From positions 1-39,349 of the forward strand of contig CALMRZ010000059.1 in NCBI GenBank assembly GCA_937872225.1: a DNA stretch of 39,349 bases, given 5' to 3'. The notes beneath the pieces are model-generated. The model was not told the DNA's origin. It made no database searches and saw only the letters and a list, made by a program, of their open reading frames with translations. Shown piece after piece: positions 32,696 to 39,349 of this stretch; the first letter of the stretch is position 1, and the number at the start of each line of letters is the position of its first letter. Source of the DNA: an uncultured Spirochaetota bacterium. Its GTDB lineage: Bacteria; Spirochaetota; UBA4802; UBA5550. Both the position numbers and the translations under genes were made by a program.

Positions 32696-33042
32696 CTTTT
32701 TCCCCCGTTGAGTGATGTTGTTGAATCGCTCGAGAATCCCCACCTGACACCCGGGACCCGATCTTCAGAGACTGTGGCGGAGAAAGGGTTTTGCCCTTGA
32801 ACCCCGGAAAACTGTTTATTTTTTTAATTTTACTATAACAGTATAGTATAATAAAACGACATGATTTTGTCAATGTAAGTTTATTATTTGTACCTGCACG
32901 GGGGTGGGAAAGTGCAATTTTCATGAATTTTTTTTCACTTGTTTGACAAACGGATGTTGGGGGTTTCATTATGTTCCCCTTTTAACTTTAGCCGTTCCAC
33001 CTTTCCCCTGTTTAACGCAATCCTAGCAGATGCGTCCCTGGA
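32696..33042. other. AT-rich intergenic region with a short inverted repeat
   Basis: No gene was recognised. The region is markedly AT-rich between about 32815 and 33000 and lies upstream of the PilZ gene and downstream of der, both on the minus strand. It contains the inverted repeat TACTATA-ACAG-TATAGTA at 32831-32848. Confidence 0.5.
32831..32848. promoter_or_regulatory. Perfect 7-bp inverted repeat upstream of the PilZ gene
   Basis: TACTATA (32831-32837) and TATAGTA (32842-32848) separated by ACAG. It is 136 bases before the PilZ start on the minus strand. The symmetric form and AT-rich setting suit an operator or -10 region, but no -35 partner was fixed. Confidence 0.3.
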
Positions 33043-34362
33043 TTATTTCTTTTTCTTCTTTTTACCTTCTATCTGTATGTCGATGGGGATCCCCTCCAGG
33101 CCCAGCTCTTTCTGCAGGGACTTTTCAAAGTAGCGGACGATGTCCTTCCTGAAATGTTCCGGGTTGTTCACGAAGAGCCTGAACCGGGGGGGCGTCGAAT
33201 CGGTCTGGGTGGCGTAGTATATTTTAATGCTGCTCTGGAGCTGGGGTATGCGGCGCGAGGACTGGATCTGCGCCATAAGGCGGTTCAGTCGCGGGGTTTC
33301 GATTTTCTGCGAAGCCCTGCCCTTGAGCTCCAGGGACTTGTCAATGATCCTGTTCAGCCGCTGTTTGTGCTTCGCTGATATCGAGATGATGGGGAAATCG
33401 CTCGCCTTGTAGAACTGGAACGTGAGGCGGTCGATGAAGGTGTCAAAGGTCCTGTGGTCTTTTTCGATGAGGTCCCACTTGTTCACGGCGATGATCACGG
33501 GCTTGCGGGCCTTCATGATCTCGTCGGAGATCTTCTTGTCCGTTTCGGTCAGGCCCGCCTCGGCGTCGATGAGGTGCACGACGACATCGCACCGCTCGAT
33601 CGATTCAATGGTCCGGGTGAGGGAGTAGAAGTCGACGGCGTCGGTGATGCGGCTTTTTTTCCGTATCCCGGCGGTGTCAATGACGGTGATCCGCTTTTTA
33701 TGATAGATGAAGTCCTCGTCGATGGAGTCCCTCGTGGTGCCGGGGACGTCCGACACCACGGCGCGGGCGTATCCGATGAGGGAGTTCAGGAGCGTCGATT
33801 TGCCGGAGTTGGGCCGTCCCACGATGGCGAGCTTCAGGTCGGCCTCGGGCCGCGCGGTCTTCTTAACCGGGAGCATGTCGAGGACCTTGTCTAGGAGCAT
33901 CGTGACGTTGAACAGGGTCTTCGCCGAGACCGGCACGATGTCCTGGAAGCCCATCTCGTAGAAGTTCGTCATGTTCTCCAGCAGTTCGGGGCCGTCCATC
34001 TTGTTGACCGCGATGATGGCGGGGATCCCCAGTTTGCGGATGATCTCCGCCAGGTCCATGTCGAAGGCCGTGGGCGACGGATTTTCCAGGAGTAGGATGA
34101 TGATGGAGGCTTTCTTTAAATACTCCCGCGCGTTGGCCAGGATCGGTTCGGACAGCTCGGACGAGTCCGGAAGGTCGAGGCCGGGAGAATCGGCGAGGGT
34201 GAACATGATCGATTTGTAGTCGACGTTATACGATAGGATGTCCCTGGTCAGGCCGGGGACGGCGTCGACGATGGCCTTTTTCTGCTTTATGACCGCGTTG
34301 AAAAGGGTCGACTTCCCGACATTCCTTCTTCCGACGATGGCGACGATTGGCAGAGTGCTCAT
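33043..34362 (-). CDS. der: Ribosome-assembly GTPase Der (EngA)
   Basis: A 439-residue GTPase with two tandem G domains and a C-terminal KH-like domain, the architecture unique to Der/EngA. The first P-loop is GRRNVGKS with switch GLTRD and DSPG. The second is GRPNSGKS with PGTTRDSID, DTAG and NKWD. The lysine-rich tail ends KKKKK. It acts in maturation of the large ribosomal subunit. The ATG at 34362 is chosen for AGGAAA just upstream; the frame to 34497 adds 45 unrelated residues. A small lysine-rich gene is transcribed divergently. Confidence 0.94.
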   Translation of the reverse strand: MSTLPIVAIVGRRNVGKSTLFNAVIKQKKAIVDAVPGLTRDILSYNVDYKSIMFTLADSPGLDLPDSSELSEPILANAREYLKKASIIILLLENPSPTAFDMDLAEIIRKLGIPAIIAVNKMDGPELLENMTNFYEMGFQDIVPVSAKTLFNVTMLLDKVLDMLPVKKTARPEADLKLAIVGRPNSGKSTLLNSLIGYARAVVSDVPGTTRDSIDEDFIYHKKRITVIDTAGIRKKSRITDAVDFYSLTRTIESIERCDVVVHLIDAEAGLTETDKKISDEIMKARKPVIIAVNKWDLIEKDHRTFDTFIDRLTFQFYKASDFPIISISAKHKQRLNRIIDKSLELKGRASQKIETPRLNRLMAQIQSSRRIPQLQSSIKIYYATQTDSTPPRFRLFVNNPEHFRKDIVRYFEKSLQKELGLEGIPIDIQIEGKKKKKK

Positions 34363-34611
34363 GGTTTCCTGCTTGTATGATCCGGGTGCAGTATTGTTGG
34401 ATACCCCCTCAAATTCAAGCAAATAACATGATCTATGAGACATAATATTCTGCTTGAAATTTTTTGGGCCCTGTGGCATGCTGATAGTGCAGGGCATAAA
34501 AGCGGCAGCGGGTGACGCGTCATCGGTGCCCGGTCAGTGATGACGCGTAACGCCGTCGTTGGTTGCCGTTTGTGATGGTATCCAATTTTAACAATATACA
34601 TGAGGCGGCGA

Positions 34612-34791
34612 ATGGCCGCAAAATCTGTTAACCTTATCAAGTATCTGATCAAGGGCAAGGAGTCGAGAAGAAAGGCTCTCCTCAAGGAACTCGCCGCGGT
34701 GGAAGGACAGGTTAAAAAGCTCAAAAACGACATGAAAAACGCCGCGAAACGGGAGGCCGCCGCCAGGAAGGCGAAGAAGAAAAAGAAATAA
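34612..34791 (+). CDS. Small lysine-rich coiled-coil protein
   Basis: A 59-residue, highly basic protein predicted to be one long helix (GKESRRKALLKELAAVEGQV continuing into a lysine/alanine tail ending KKKKK). The heptad-like spacing of Leu and Val suggests a coiled coil. The charge suggests nucleic-acid or membrane contact, which is inference only. The ATG at 34612 has GAGG seven bases upstream; the ATG at 34600 overlaps that site. A strong terminator follows, so this is a monocistronic small gene. No family was recognised. Confidence 0.65.
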   Translation: MAAKSVNLIKYLIKGKESRRKALLKELAAVEGQVKKLKNDMKNAAKREAAARKAKKKKK

Positions 34792-34825
34792 GCAGATGCT
34801 GTTTGATACCGTGCATTCTTGATAC

Positions 34826-34855
34826 CGAAAAAGGAGGGGCCGCCCTCCTTTTTCG
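34826..34855. terminator. Strong, potentially bidirectional intrinsic terminator
   Basis: CGAAAAAGGAGGG (34826-34838) and CCCTCCTTTTTCG (34843-34855) pair perfectly over 13 bases around a four-base loop. The A-run on one side and T-run on the other would allow termination in both directions. Confidence 0.85.
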
Positions 34856-34920
34856 CCGTATAATAAAATAATTGATAAAATTCCGGTGATATTCGATAAT
34901 ATAATATAGCGTTGTCCATA

Positions 34921-36147
34921 ATGCCCATAGTCAGGGGTCCGGTCTTGATCCAGATAAACCAGAGAAAAAACAGGGATTTCCAGGAATTTGACGACGTTGA
35001 TGAAATCGTCAACATCCTGAAGTCCCAGTTCACCAACCGCAGGCTCTATATCAAGTACGCAGTGGATAAAACCGAAATAACCGTCAACGAATACAATGCC
35101 GACGGGACGGTGATGGTGGTTACCGACCCGAATTACAAGAACGAGGGGAATTCCCTCATCATTTACGGTCTCTCCGACAAGTATATCGAGGTCGATCTCG
35201 AGGTGATCGAGGAGCGCGGGCCGGGCTATTATCACTGCAGGGTCAGGAGCGCCCGCCGGGCCTTGCGGGGACGGCGGGATCTCCGCTTCAAGGTGGCCCC
35301 GGACGACGTGGTGGCGACCAATTTCAGGATCTCGCGGCACACCATCGACGTGTCAAGTTTCAATATCCCGACCAGCATCAAGGTCGTGCTGGAGCAGTTT
35401 CAGTCGCAGAACTCGAAGATGAGCGATGTCCTCCGGGTGGACGTGTTCAAGCCCGACGACCGTGACCGGCTCCTGATCCAGATGAAAAAGACGGGAAAGA
35501 CCCTCTGGGTCGCCAACACGGCCGAGCCCGATTCATACCGGGCGATGAATGACGATTTCATCGACATGCACGACCTGTACGGGGACGATCTCCCGGCGGT
35601 CATGAAGCGCTACATCGAGCGGGGCTACAAGTCAATCCTTGCGGTCCCGATCATCTATATCACCGAATCGTCGTCGTCGGTCCCCTTCGCGTACATACAG
35701 CTCATATCGAAGAGCAGGGGCTTCGGCCTTGACGACGTCCTGACCGTGAAAGACCATTCCTTCAAGCTCATCGACAGGATCCGCGACGCCAATACCCATC
35801 TCATCCCGATGCACCAGCACGTCGTCGACATCAGCCGGGGCGGGGCCAAGCTCAAGATCACGGACAAGAATCTGCAGAAATACATCATGCGGTCCAAGGG
35901 CTTTATCTTCGACCTGGTCTTCAAGCTCCAGGCGCCCATCACGATTTACGGCGAGGTGAAGGTTTCCTACACGGACGAGGATGAGAACCTCATGGTCGGC
36001 GTCGACTTCGAGGGGAACTCGTCGCGCAAGGACGAGATGAAGCGGTACTATTCGATCCTCAAGCCGATGGAGAACGACTACAAGGCAAAGCTGCTGAAAT
36101 CGATGAAAAGCCGCAAAAAGGAATCACCGCCCGCTCCCGAGCAGTGA
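34921..36147 (+). CDS. DUF1577-like PilZ protein with a GAF-like middle region
   Basis: A 408-residue soluble protein. The N-terminal third holds a strand-rich domain ending at RRALRGRRDLRF, which contains an RxxxR motif of the kind used by PilZ domains. The matching DISRGGAKLKI motif appears only about 190 residues later, near residue 303, followed by PilZ-like strands (ITIYGEVKVSYTDEDENLMV). The intervening region (SDVLRVDVFKPDDRDRLLIQ to DDVLTVKDHSFKLIDRIRDA) looks like a GAF fold. Length and layout resemble DUF1577, described from Leptospira. It probably binds cyclic di-GMP and perhaps another ligand. No good ribosome site precedes the ATG at 34921; a TTG at 34912 is an alternative. Confidence 0.72.
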   Translation: MPIVRGPVLIQINQRKNRDFQEFDDVDEIVNILKSQFTNRRLYIKYAVDKTEITVNEYNADGTVMVVTDPNYKNEGNSLIIYGLSDKYIEVDLEVIEERGPGYYHCRVRSARRALRGRRDLRFKVAPDDVVATNFRISRHTIDVSSFNIPTSIKVVLEQFQSQNSKMSDVLRVDVFKPDDRDRLLIQMKKTGKTLWVANTAEPDSYRAMNDDFIDMHDLYGDDLPAVMKRYIERGYKSILAVPIIYITESSSSVPFAYIQLISKSRGFGLDDVLTVKDHSFKLIDRIRDANTHLIPMHQHVVDISRGGAKLKITDKNLQKYIMRSKGFIFDLVFKLQAPITIYGEVKVSYTDEDENLMVGVDFEGNSSRKDEMKRYYSILKPMENDYKAKLLKSMKSRKKESPPAPEQ

Positions 36148-36154
36148 CGGCCGT

Positions 36155-36856
36155 TCACATCTTTTCCCTGAGCTCCTTAGCAACTTCAGCGTCGGATTTT
36201 CTCGCATAGCAGGGGACGACCCGGTTGTAGTCCTTGAAGCGCGATGGGTCCGCCCGGTAGGCCTCGTTCACCAGCCTGCACATCGTCTCGCCTGAAGGAA
36301 CGAAGTTTTTTTCAAAGACGCCCCGTTCAAGCGTCAGCAGCGCCTCCCGGTACTTTTCGGTGCCGTTGCCGATAAGGCGTGTTTTCCGGGAGATGTCAAC
36401 GCCGCCCAGCAGGCGCTCGATGCCGTAATCGCCCGGCGGGATTATTTCCCGCGGCGCGAGGGGCGATCCGCTTTTCCGGTACAGGGCGCCGAAGACGCGC
36501 CCCTTTTTCGCGTCAAAGGCGACCATGACGTTTTCGCCGGTTTCGCCGTCGACTGATGCCGCGTAGAGCAGGTGGGTCGGAATGCCGACGAGGGGTATTC
36601 CCAGGACCTGGGCCATCATGCGCGCCGTTGATACGGCTATCCTGATGCCGGTGAAGGACCCCGGGCCCACGCCGACTCCCAGGCAGTTGATGTCCCCCGC
36701 CGCAAGGCCCAGCCCGGCCAGGCACCGGTCGATGGTGTCAAGGATCGTCACCGAATGCGACGTATTCACCGCGATCGATGTTTCGACCGCGGCGTCGCCC
36801 CGCGAGGCGGCGATGATTTCCAGCGGCGAAGCGGTGTCAATCACCAGGATGTTCAA
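36155..36856 (-). CDS. tsaB: tRNA threonylcarbamoyladenosine synthesis protein TsaB
   Basis: A 233-residue ASKHA-fold protein. The opening MNILVIDTASPLE and the hallmark GVGPGSFTGIRIAVSTARM near residues 62-80 identify it. It acts as the scaffold of the TsaB-TsaD-TsaE complex that makes the t6A modification on ANN-decoding tRNAs. Its start overlaps the 3' end of tsaE by about 20 bases, so the two are co-translated. tsaD is not in the window. It is convergent with the DUF1577-like gene, only seven bases away. Confidence 0.92.
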   Translation of the reverse strand: MNILVIDTASPLEIIAASRGDAAVETSIAVNTSHSVTILDTIDRCLAGLGLAAGDINCLGVGVGPGSFTGIRIAVSTARMMAQVLGIPLVGIPTHLLYAASVDGETGENVMVAFDAKKGRVFGALYRKSGSPLAPREIIPPGDYGIERLLGGVDISRKTRLIGNGTEKYREALLTLERGVFEKNFVPSGETMCRLVNEAYRADPSRFKDYNRVVPCYARKSDAEVAKELREKM

Positions 36857-37262
36857 TCGTTATGCTCCTGCTCGTTTCGTTCATGTACCCGATCGTGACC
36901 GTTATGCGCGATGCGGGAAGCCGGTCGAGGGCCCGGTCGGCCCACTCGATGACCGAAATGCCGTCGCCCTCCCAGTACTCCTCGAAAAAGAGCTGGTCGA
37001 GCTCGTCGGGACTGTTGATGCGGTACAGGTCAAAATGGTAGAGCGGGACCGCGCCTTCGTATATCTCCATGAGGGTGAAGGTGGGGCTGGTGATTTCGTC
37101 CGTAATGCCCATGCCCCGGGCGATCCCCTTTGCCACGATGGTTTTGCCGGCGCCCAGCTCGCCGATAAGGGCGAACACCGAACCGGGCGCCGCGTTTCTG
37201 CCGAGCTCTGCCGCGAGATCAAGGGTCTCTTCCATTGAATGTGAGATGAGGTTCCGTGCCAT
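36837..37262 (-). CDS. tsaE: tRNA threonylcarbamoyladenosine synthesis ATPase TsaE
   Basis: A 141-residue P-loop ATPase. Walker A GELGAGKT is near residues 34-41, followed by SPTFTLMEIYEG and HFDLYRINSPDELDQLFFEE, both typical of TsaE. ISVIEWADR near the C-terminus is the conserved final motif. It drives the TsaB-TsaD cycle in t6A synthesis. The start is uncertain: ATG codons at 37262 and 37274 are both reasonable and neither has a clear ribosome site; 37262 best fits family N-termini. It forms a two-gene operon with tsaB. Confidence 0.9.
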   Translation of the reverse strand: MARNLISHSMEETLDLAAELGRNAAPGSVFALIGELGAGKTIVAKGIARGMGITDEITSPTFTLMEIYEGAVPLYHFDLYRINSPDELDQLFFEEYWEGDGISVIEWADRALDRLPASRITVTIGYMNETSRSITIEHPGD

Positions 37263-37322
37263 CGCGCCAATCATCGCCGATGGAGCCGGTGAAGGCAAGC
37301 ACAAATGTCTCTACGGGATTTT

Positions 37323-37335
37323 ACCGATAACCATC
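37323..37335. repeat. Isolated copy of the dispersed ACCGATAAC repeat
   Basis: ACCGATAACCATC, matching the first 13 bases of the copy at 2165. It lies in the gap between tsaE and the TetR gene and is the right-most copy seen. Confidence 0.45.
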
Positions 37336-37564
37336 TGAAGGATTTCCCCGATATAAACCGGCGTCAGGGCACAATCGTATCGACGGCCAGGTCATTTTCC
37401 GTTGTGTCGCCATGAAAAATATTTCGCAGAAAAAATTTTTCGGCGCAGGACGCATAACATGCAAATAAAACTATAAAAACCATATTTTTCTTGTGTTTTT
37501 TCCTTGATTATTTATAGTGCAGTTAACAAATATGCCTCTCATAGATAAATACGGGGGAGACACT

Positions 37565-38173
37565 ATGGCGACCATTCCTAAAGAAGAAAAGGCCAAAAAG
37601 AAAAGAAAGATAATTATAGAAGCCCTGAAGAGGCTCCTCGATAAAGACGTGTATTCGCGCATCACCGTGCAGGAAATCGCCGACGAGGCCGGATTCTCCA
37701 AGGGCGGCGTTCTTCATTACTTCCCCACGAAAGAGGACATCTATCTCGAACTGATCGAGGAAATTTTCACCGAATTTGTCCAGGCGCACAGCTCGATTCT
37801 TGAGTGGGAGCTCGGCTCCGACGAGGTGGCGCCCATTTCAGCGCTGGTGGGCGCCGAGAATTTCATCATTGAGAAACGGAACATCAAGATCATCATGAAT
37901 ATCATCCTCTACGCCTTTGAAGAGGACAAGATCATGAAGATCGTGAGCAAGTATATCCGCCTGCACCGCAACTTTTACGATAACATCATATCGGACCTGT
38001 CGAAGGAGGGAAAGGGCCGCAGGAAATCGGACCTGCCGTCGAAATACCTGTCGAGGATCACGCAGACCATCGTGCTCTTCATCGGCCTCCTCGAATCGAT
38101 CGATCCGTCGGATCCGTCGGAAATGGATTATCTCGAAATAGTCAAGTTCGTCACGTCCCTGCTCAGGGGGTAG
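37565..38173 (+). CDS. TetR-family transcriptional regulator
   Basis: A 202-residue regulator. A lysine-rich N-terminus leads to the TetR helix-turn-helix (IIIEALKRLL, then ITVQEIADEAGFSKGGVLHY, then FPTKEDIYLELI) at about residues 18-65. The rest is an all-helical ligand and dimer domain with no recognisable specificity. GGGGGAG precedes the ATG at 37565; the earlier ATG at 37517 lies before that site. The gene before the flagellar region starts only ten bases after it, so the two may be co-transcribed, and the regulator could control motility or itself. The ligand is unknown. Confidence 0.88.
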   Translation: MATIPKEEKAKKKRKIIIEALKRLLDKDVYSRITVQEIADEAGFSKGGVLHYFPTKEDIYLELIEEIFTEFVQAHSSILEWELGSDEVAPISALVGAENFIIEKRNIKIIMNIILYAFEEDKIMKIVSKYIRLHRNFYDNIISDLSKEGKGRRKSDLPSKYLSRITQTIVLFIGLLESIDPSDPSEMDYLEIVKFVTSLLRG

Positions 38174-38182
38174 GCCGGGGCG

Positions 38183-39127
38183 GTGCTCACCGATGGCGCC
38201 GCCGGGACACAGGCCATGGTGGACCGGGAACAACTCTACAGCAACCTGAACGAAGGGATCCTGGCGGAGCGGCTGGGGTCCTTCCATCGCAATCTCAGGA
38301 AAAACCTCGAACTCATCAGGGCCCATGGCGGTCTTCGAAGGGTGGTCCCCGAACTTGACGGGAAAACGGCGGTGGTCATTGCCGCCGGGCCTTCCCTTGA
38401 AAATAATTTCAGCGTCCTGAAACAGTACCAGTACCGCCGGGAACTGGTGTATATCGCCGCCGACATGGCGCTCCGGCCCCTGGCGCGGTTCGGCATCACG
38501 CCGCGTTTTGTGGTGTCGTGCGAAACGAGCCCCCTGGATTTTTTCGGAGGCATCGACACGGCCCGCATGCACCTCCTGGCCTTCAGCTGCATGTCCCACG
38601 CGAACCTCGCGAGGTGGGCCGGCGACATGAGCTTCTACAACTGGATGATGAACCGCCCCGAATATGACGCGCTCTGGGAAACGGCCGGTCGTGACCTCGG
38701 CTTCGTGGCGACGGGCGGCCTGGTGACGACGCAGGCTGTGGCCTTCGCCCTCGGGTGCCGCGTCAGCGGCCTGGTGCTCGCGGGCAACGACCTCGGTTTC
38801 GCCGACCGGTACCATGCGCGCGAGTCGGTTCCATGCAGGGCCTCGGTTGACGGGGCTGACCGCATGGCTCCTCCGGAATCGCGCGAAATGGCCCGGCGGC
38901 GCCGCGCCATGGAATACCGGATCGAGCGCGGTGACCGGACCTACTACACCACCGGGCAGTTCCTGGCGGCGAAGCTGTGGCTTGAAAACCTTTTCAAGGA
39001 CGGCCGCGTCCCCGTGTACGACTGCAGCGACCCCGGCTGCTCTGAAAAATATGTTGCAAAAATGGCTTTAAGGGATTTTATGTCTTCCATGGACGGCAGA
39101 ACCGGAAGGAAAAGGAGAAAGCCATGA
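38183..39127 (+). CDS. MptE-like / DUF115 protein, possible motility accessory factor
   Basis: A 314-residue protein. The segment TAVVIAAGPSLENNFSVLKQ with its GPSL motif, followed by LVYIAADMALRPLARFGITP, is characteristic of the DUF115 / 6-hydroxymethylpterin-diphosphokinase-like family. That family includes the Maf proteins that glycosylate flagellins in other bacteria. GFVATGGLVTTQAVAFALG and LVLAGNDLGF continue the same Rossmann-like domain. The stop codon overlaps the ATG of flbD (ATGA), so translation is coupled, which favours a flagellar role, for example flagellin modification. The start is uncertain: the GTG at 38183 has a GGGG site, and the ATG at 38216 is the alternative. Confidence 0.75.
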   Translation: MLTDGAAGTQAMVDREQLYSNLNEGILAERLGSFHRNLRKNLELIRAHGGLRRVVPELDGKTAVVIAAGPSLENNFSVLKQYQYRRELVYIAADMALRPLARFGITPRFVVSCETSPLDFFGGIDTARMHLLAFSCMSHANLARWAGDMSFYNWMMNRPEYDALWETAGRDLGFVATGGLVTTQAVAFALGCRVSGLVLAGNDLGFADRYHARESVPCRASVDGADRMAPPESREMARRRRAMEYRIERGDRTYYTTGQFLAAKLWLENLFKDGRVPVYDCSDPGCSEKYVAKMALRDFMSSMDGRTGRKRRKP

Positions 39128-39324
39128 TAACGCTTCATAAACTCAATGGTGCGGAATTCATCCTTAATAATAACCACATAGAGACGATAGAATCGACGCC
39201 TGACAGCGTTATCACCCTGATGAATGAAAAAAAGTACATCGTGAAGGAAACCGCCGATGAGATCATACAAAAGATCAGGGAGTACCAGGTGGGAGTGCTG
39301 ACGGGATTGAAGCGGGTCGAATGA
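39124..39324 (+). CDS. flbD: Flagellar protein FlbD
   Basis: A 66-residue protein. MITLHKLNGAEFILNNNHIE, then TIESTPDSVITLMNEKKYIV, is the complete FlbD signature of spirochaetes and Firmicutes. Its biochemical role is not well defined, but in spirochaetes it usually heads a run with motA, motB and fliL. Those genes would lie just beyond the right edge. GGAGAAAG precedes the ATG, which overlaps the upstream stop codon. The c. 25 bases after it contain TTGACA at 39343-39348, cut by the window edge. Confidence 0.92.
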   Translation: MITLHKLNGAEFILNNNHIETIESTPDSVITLMNEKKYIVKETADEIIQKIREYQVGVLTGLKRVE

Positions 39325-39349
39325 CTGCCTGAAAATTACCTCTTGACAT

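Overview
This is a chromosomal window of about 39 kb from a GC-rich bacterium, most likely a spirochaete of the Leptospirales type. The inference rests on several points. A short lipoprotein resembles the DUF1554 proteins known mainly from Leptospira. A c. 410-residue PilZ-like protein resembles DUF1577, also a Leptospira family. An flbD gene sits at the right edge behind an MptE/Maf-like gene, where spirochaetes usually begin a motility operon. Sensory and c-di-GMP proteins are abundant. A deltaproteobacterium cannot be fully excluded from sequence alone. TGA, TAG and TAA are all used as ordinary stops.

Left part (1-9.7 kb): two paralogous membrane receptors share a jelly-roll sensor and a seven-helix module. 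One ends in an AraC DNA-binding domain, the other in a GGDEF diguanylate cyclase, and a secreted lipase lies between them. Then come a small secreted protein, a four-helix membrane protein, a 4-hydroxybutyrate/acetyl-CoA-type CoA-transferase, a six-helix membrane protein, and the 3' remnant of an SMR efflux gene. The lost 5' half of that remnant is replaced by a tandem array of a short repeat that recurs elsewhere in the window.

Middle part (9.7-27.8 kb): an outer-membrane barrel gene carries two in-frame TGA codons. It is followed by a DUF1554-like lipoprotein, a J-domain/leucine-rich-repeat fusion, a 7TM hybrid histidine kinase, a chemotaxis receptor with an unknown partner, a LysE-type exporter and a membrane AraC regulator. 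An AT-rich, repeat-containing gap of 0.85 kb follows. Next is a signalling operon: hybrid kinase-receiver-PP2C phosphatase, two STAS proteins, a PhzF-like isomerase, an HXXEE membrane protein and a four-PAS protein without an output domain.

Right part (27.8-39.3 kb): housekeeping genes. These are tRNA-Leu, ndk, adk, two tRNA-Ser genes, dnaX-ybaB-recR, a PilZ protein, der, a small lysine-rich coiled-coil protein, the DUF1577-like PilZ protein, tsaE-tsaB, a TetR regulator, the MptE-like motility protein and flbD.

The most notable observations are the receptor pair with swapped outputs, the twice-interrupted barrel gene, the dispersed ACCGATAACNATCGG / GCTCTGACCC repeat family with its 44-bp array at a broken gene, the J-domain/LRR fusion, and the kinase-phosphatase-STAS module. 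No CRISPR array, complete insertion sequence, rRNA or prophage was seen. All functions are inferred from reading the sequence; no database search was run.
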